DNA from: Nansenia antarctica
Lineage: Eukaryota; Chordata; Actinopteri; Argentiniformes; Microstomatidae
NCBI GenBank assembly: GCA_963989245.1
Contig: CAXDII010000703.1
Span: forward strand, 446,501 to 510,500
DNA: 64,000 nucleotides
Reading direction: 5' to 3'
Of this stretch, positions 59,230 through 64,000 are shown in pieces. Positions within the stretch are counted from its first letter, which is position 1. Every line of letters begins with the position of its first letter. The notes under the pieces are model-generated. The model was not told the DNA's origin. It saw only the letters and a list, made by a program, of their open reading frames with translations, and did not search any database. The position numbers and the translations under genes were made by a program.

Positions 59230-59981
59230 GACACAAGCTCCGCCCACTTGTGTTAAAAGTGGGCGGAGCTTGTGTCAAAGTGGGCGGAGCTTAAGTGGGA
59301 GTGGGAGTGGCTTAGACAGTTAGTGGGCGGAGCTTGTGTCTAAGTGGGAGTGGCTTAATTGAGTTAGTGGGCGGAGCTTAAGTCAAAGTGGGCGGAGCTT
59401 GTGTCAAAGTGGGCGGAGCTTAAGTGGGAGTGGGAGTGGCTTGGACACTTAGTGGGCGGAGCTTGTGTCTAAGTGGGAGTGGCTTAATTGATTAATTCAA
59501 ATTGTCTCTCATTTGCCAACAAACGACCTACCTAGACTGTACGCAGGTCTACTAGACATTATTGCTCAAATGAGAGATAATTTGAATTAATCAATTAAGC
59601 CACTCCCACTTTGACACAAGCTCCGCCCACTAAATGTCTAAGCCACTCCCACTCCCACTTAAGCTCCGCCCACTTTGACACAAGCTCCGCCCACTTTTGA
59701 CACAAGCTCCGCCCACTAACTGTCTAAGCCACTCCCACTTTGACACAAGCTCCGCCCACTAACGGTATAAGCCACTCCCACTTCCACTTAAGCTCCGCCC
59801 ACTTTGACACAAGCTCCGCCCACTTTTGACACAAGCTCCGCCCACTAACTGTCTAAGCCACTCCCACTTTCACACAAGCTCCGCCCACTAACTGTCTAAG
59901 CCACTCCCACTTAGACACAAGCTCCGCCCACTTTGACCTAAGCTCCGCCCACTTTTACACAAGCTCCGCCCACTTTTACAC
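59230..59981. repeat. Foldback module, copy 12 (asymmetric arms)
   Basis: The 20-bp boundary hairpin starts at 59230, with loop GTGTTAA. The left arm is 59257-59515. The right arm starts at 59567 and, as in copy 4, loses collinearity after about 131 bp because a subrepeat is absent. An extra TTTTACACAAGC unit precedes the 15-bp tract. Confidence 0.92.
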
Positions 59982-60167
59982 AGCTCATTAACATACAGCT
60001 CATTAGCATGAAGCTCATTAGCATGAAGCTCATTAGCATGAAGCTCATTAACATACAGCTCATTAACATACAGCTCATTAGCATGAATCTCATTAGCATT
60101 AAGCTCATTAACATACAGCTCATTAACATACACACACAGCTCATTAACATACAGCTCATTAGCATGA
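59982..60167 (+). repeat. 15-bp AT-rich minisatellite tract, copy 12
   Basis: About 12 units, with three consecutive AGCTCATTAGCATGA units near the start. It ends ATTAGCATGACC, unlike the ATTAACATGACC of other copies. Confidence 0.94.
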
Positions 60168-60888
60168 CCATTCACATTCACATATGCCCAGGAAGTCAGA
60201 TGTCACTGCTGGTTATTCCACACCACTATCTTCCCCCAGGTCACAGAGAGAGATGTTAAATGCGTGCATCCACTATCTTCACCCTATCGTTTTTTTTTTT
60301 TTTTTTTTTTTTTTTTTATCACATTTTTTATTTTTTGTTCCCTTCCCCATTGGCTTTTATGATCGTGAGATCACGCTGTATCCAAAAAGGGGTAAGCCTC
60401 CGGTGAGGGCTAGCATGGCCAAAACGTGCAGGAAGCTTAATAACATCACGTCCCGGGGTCGTAGAGGCCTGGGGTTAGGCTTAAAATGACCGCGTAGACC
60501 TAAGGAACAGAAATGTGAAAACCGCGTGTCTCTACCCCCTTCATAGCCAGAGTTATACGTCCCGTAGTGTAATCCGCGGTTAGCATGTGACGACATCTGC
60601 GGGGGGGCCAATAGCGTCACGTCCCGGGGTCGTAGAGGGCTGGGGTTAGGCTTAAAATGACCGTGTGGACCTAATGAACTTAAATATGAAATATGGTGTT
60701 TCTGTGACACCTACGCTTGCTGAGCTAAAGTCCTTTAACCGAGCCAGGGAGACCTAAGCTAACCTAGCTAGGTGGCACGGGGACTTAGACGTTTTTTTTT
60801 CATTTTTTTTTTTTTTTACTTTCTTTTTCGATGAAACATTAGGTGAAAGCATTTTTTTAACTTTTTAAATTTTTTTTTTTTTTTGGGG
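60168..60888. repeat. Composite spacer, copy 12
   Basis: T28 lies at 60290-60317. Private changes include GTAGAGGCCTGGGG near 60463, GAAAACCGCG near 60517 and ACGACATCTGCG near 60590, the last an extra base. These remove stops in one minus frame and give a chance 117-codon frame over both dimer halves. I do not call it a gene. Confidence 0.9.
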
Positions 60889-62903
60889 ATTTAAGCTCCT
60901 CCCACTTTGATTTAAGCTCCTCCCACTTTGATTTAAGCTCCTCCCACTTTGACTTAAGCTCCGCCCACTTTGATTTAAGCTCCTCCCACTTTGACTTAAG
61001 CTCCTCCCACTTTGACTTAAGCTCCTCCCACTTTGATTTAAGCTCCGCCCACTTTGACTTAAGCTCCTCCCACTTTAATTTAAGCTCCTCCCACTTTGAT
61101 TTAAGCTCCTCCCACTTTGACTTAAGCTCCGCCCACTTTGACTTAAGCTCCGCCCACTTTGACTTAAGCTCCTCCCACTTTGACTTAAGCTCCGCCCACT
61201 TTGACTTAAGCTCCGCCCACTTTGTCTTAAGCTCCTCCCACTTTGATTTAAGCTCCGCCCACTTTGACTTAAGCTCCGCCCACTTTAACCTAAGCTCCTC
61301 CCACTTTGACTTAAGCTCCTCCCACTTTGACTTAAGCTCCTCCCACTTTGACTTAAGCTCCTCCCACTTTGACTTAAGCTCCTCCCACTTTGATTTAAGC
61401 TCCGCCCACTTTGACTTAAGCTCCTCCCACTTTGACTTAAGCTCCTCCCACTTTGATTTAAGCTCCGCCCACTTTGACTTAAGCTCCTCCCACTTTGATT
61501 TAAGCTCCTCCCACTTTGATTTAAGCTCCGCCCACTTTGACTTAAGCTCCTCCCCCTTTGATTTAAGCTCCGCCCACTTTGACTTAAGCTCCGCCCACTT
61601 TGTCTTAAGCTCCACCCACTTTGACTTAAGCTCCGCCCACTTTGACTTAAGCTCCTCCCACTTTGACTTAAGCTCCTCCCACTTTGACTTAAGCTCCGCC
61701 CACTTTGACTTAAGCTCCGCCCACTTTGTCTTAAGCTCCTCCCACTTTGATTTAAGCTCCGCCCACTTTGACTTAAGCTCCGCCCACTTTAACCTAAGCT
61801 CCTCCCACTTTGACTTAAGCTCCTCCCACTTTGACTTAAGCTCCTCCCACTTTGATTTAAGCTCCGCCCACTTTGACTTAAGCTCCTCCCACTTTGACTT
61901 AAGCTCCTCCCACTTTGACTTAAGCTCCTCCCACTTTGACTTAAGCTCCTCCCACTTTGACTTAAGCTCCTCCCACTTTGACTTAAGCTCCGCCCACTTT
62001 GATTTAAGCTCCGCCCACTTTGACTTAAGCTCCTCCCACTTTGATTTAAGCTCCTCCCACTTTGATTTAAGCTCCGCCCACTTTGACTTAAGCTCCTCCC
62101 ACTTTGATTTAAGCTCCGCCCACTTTGACTTAAGCTCCTCCCACTTTGACTTAAGCTCCTCCCACTTTGACTTAAGCTCCTCCCACTTTGACTTAAGCTC
62201 CTCCCACTTTGATTTAAGCTCCTCCCACTTTGACTTAAGCTCCGCCCACTTTGATTTAAGCTCCTCCCACTTTGACTTAAGCTCCTCCCACTTTGACTTA
62301 AGCTCCTCCCACTTTGATTTAAGCTCCGCCCACTTTGACTTAAGCTCCTCCCACTTTGACTTAAGCTCCGCCCACTTTGACTTAAGCTCCTCCCACTTTG
62401 ATTTAAGCTCCTCCCACTTTGACTTAAGCTCCGCCCACTTTGATTTAAGCTCCTCCCACTTTGACTTAAGCTCCTCCCACTTTGACTTAAGCTCCTCCCA
62501 CTTTGATTTAAGCTCCGCCCACTTTGACTTAAGCTCCTCCCACTTTAATTTAAGCTCCTCCCACTTTGATTTAAGCTCCTCCCACTTTGACTTAAGCTCC
62601 GCCCACTTTGACTTAAGCTCCTCCCACTTTGACTTAAGCTCCGCCCACTTTGATTTAAGCTCCGCCCACTTTGACTTAAGCTCCTCCCACTTTGATTTAA
62701 GCTCCGCCCACTTTGACTTAAGCTCCTCCCACTTTGATTGAAGCTCCGCCCACTTTGACTTAAACTCCTCCCACTTTGATTTAAGCTCCTCCCACTTTGA
62801 CTTAAGCTCCTCCCACTTTGACTTAAGCTCCTCCCACTTTGACTTAAGCTCCGCCCACTTTGACTTAAGCTCCGCCCACTTTGACTTAAGCTCCGCCCAC
62901 TAC
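60889..62903 (+). repeat. 21-bp minisatellite array 12
   Basis: About 96 units. It appears identical to array 11 at a 3674-bp offset, including the TCCCCCTTTG, TTGTCTTAAG and GATTGAAG marker units. Confidence 0.97.
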
Positions 62904-63655
62904 GACACAAGCTCCGCCCACTTGTGTTAAAAGTGGGCGGAGCTTGTGTCAAAGTGGGCGGAGCTTAAGTGGGAGTGGGAGTGGCTTAGACAGTTAGTGG
63001 GCGGAGCTTGTGTCTAAGTGGGAGTGGCTTAATTGAGTTAGTGGGCGGAGCTTAAGTCAAAGTGGGCGGAGCTTGTGTCAAAGTGGGCGGAGCTTAAGTG
63101 GGAGTGGGAGTGGCTTGGACACTTAGTGGGCGGAGCTTGTGTCTAAGTGGGAGTGGCTTAATTGATTAATTCAAATTGTCTCTCATTTGCCAACAAACGA
63201 CCTACCTAGACTGTACGCAGGTCTACTAGACATTATTGCTCAAATGAGAGATAATTTGAATTAATCAATTAAGCCACTCCCACTTTGACACAAGCTCCGC
63301 CCACTAAATGTCTAAGCCACTCCCACTCCCACTTAAGCTCCGCCCACTTTGACACAAGCTCCGCCCACTTTTGACACAAGCTCCGCCCACTAACTGTCTA
63401 AGCCACTCCCACTTTGACACAAGCTCCGCCCACTAACGGTATAAGCCACTCCCACTTCCACTTAAGCTCCGCCCACTTTGACACAAGCTCCGCCCACTTT
63501 TGACACAAGCTCCGCCCACTAACTGTCTAAGCCACTCCCACTTTCACACAAGCTCCGCCCACTAACTGTCTAAGCCACTCCCACTTAGACACAAGCTCCG
63601 CCCACTTTGACCTAAGCTCCGCCCACTTTTACACAAGCTCCGCCCACTTTTACAC
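62904..63655. repeat. Foldback module, copy 13
   Basis: The boundary hairpin starts at 62904. The left arm is 62931-63189 and the right arm starts at 63241. It is a copy of module 12 at 3674 bp. Confidence 0.93.
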
Positions 63656-63841
63656 AGCTCATTAACATACAGCTCATTAGCATGAAGCTCATTAGCATGA
63701 AGCTCATTAGCATGAAGCTCATTAACATACAGCTCATTAACATACAGCTCATTAGCATGAATCTCATTAGCATTAAGCTCATTAACATACAGCTCATTAA
63801 CATACACACACAGCTCATTAACATACAGCTCATTAGCATGA
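63656..63841 (+). repeat. 15-bp AT-rich minisatellite tract, copy 13
   Basis: The tract has the same order as copy 12, shifted by 3674 bp. Confidence 0.94.
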
Positions 63842-64000
63842 CCATTCACATTCACATATGCCCAGGAAGTCAGATGTCACTGCTGGTTATTCCACACCAC
63901 TATCTTCCCCCAGGTCACAGAGAGAGATGTTAAATGCGTGCATCCACTATCTTCACCCTATCGTTTTTTTTTTTTTTTTTTTTTTTTTTTTATCACATTT
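63842..64000. repeat. Composite spacer, copy 13, truncated by the window edge
   Basis: The type-B lead and T28 at 63964-63991 are present. The window ends just after ATCACATTT, before the 170-bp dimer. Confidence 0.9.

Overview
This window holds no gene I can support. It is one continuous satellite, a macrosatellite of composite units, of the kind found in eukaryotic heterochromatin or subtelomeres. The poly-A/T tracts, poly(A)-tailed retroposon-like segments, multi-level tandem organisation and absence of prokaryotic coding or signals point to a eukaryote, probably an animal. I cannot name the species from sequence alone.

Layout. Thirteen copies of one composite unit lie head to tail. Each unit has four parts, in + strand order: (1) a foldback module of GC-box-bearing inverted repeats, opened by a short boundary hairpin and centred on a long hairpin with a 51-nt loop; (2) a tract of about 190-240 bp of an AT-rich 15-bp minisatellite; (3) a spacer of about 700 bp that carries a T28 tract, a diverged 170-bp direct dimer and more A/T tracts; (4) an array of a 21-bp minisatellite (AGCTCCKCCCACTTTGAYTT plus A), 78 to 275 units long. 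The 21-bp arrays fill roughly two thirds of the window. Spacing between successive foldback centres is 3889, 5640, 3242, 5821, 5868, 5848, 7430, 5848, 5855, 5855, 3671 and 3674 bp. Array length explains most of the variation.

Families. Positions 1-9.7 kb hold a pair of 3.9-kb-type units whose second array is expanded. From 9.7 to 13.0 kb lies a divergent unit. From 13.0 to about 57.0 kb lies a homogenised block of 5.85-kb units whose 21-bp arrays are built from a 75-mer (1575 bp) higher-order repeat. Two-unit segments there recur at 13,278 bp. From about 57.0 kb to the end lie near-identical 3.67-kb units. Two spacers (units 4 and 11) look like recombinants between families.

Function. Nothing here encodes a recognisable protein. 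Because 21 is a multiple of three and three of the six reading frames of the 21-bp unit lack a stop, very long open frames appear as artefacts. The most interesting signals are the foldback core, which I read as identical in all 13 copies, and the nested repeat hierarchy (21 bp, 1575 bp, 5.85 kb, 13.3 kb). Also notable are the exactly constant T28 tract in 11 of 13 copies and the traces of unequal exchange and mosaic spacers.
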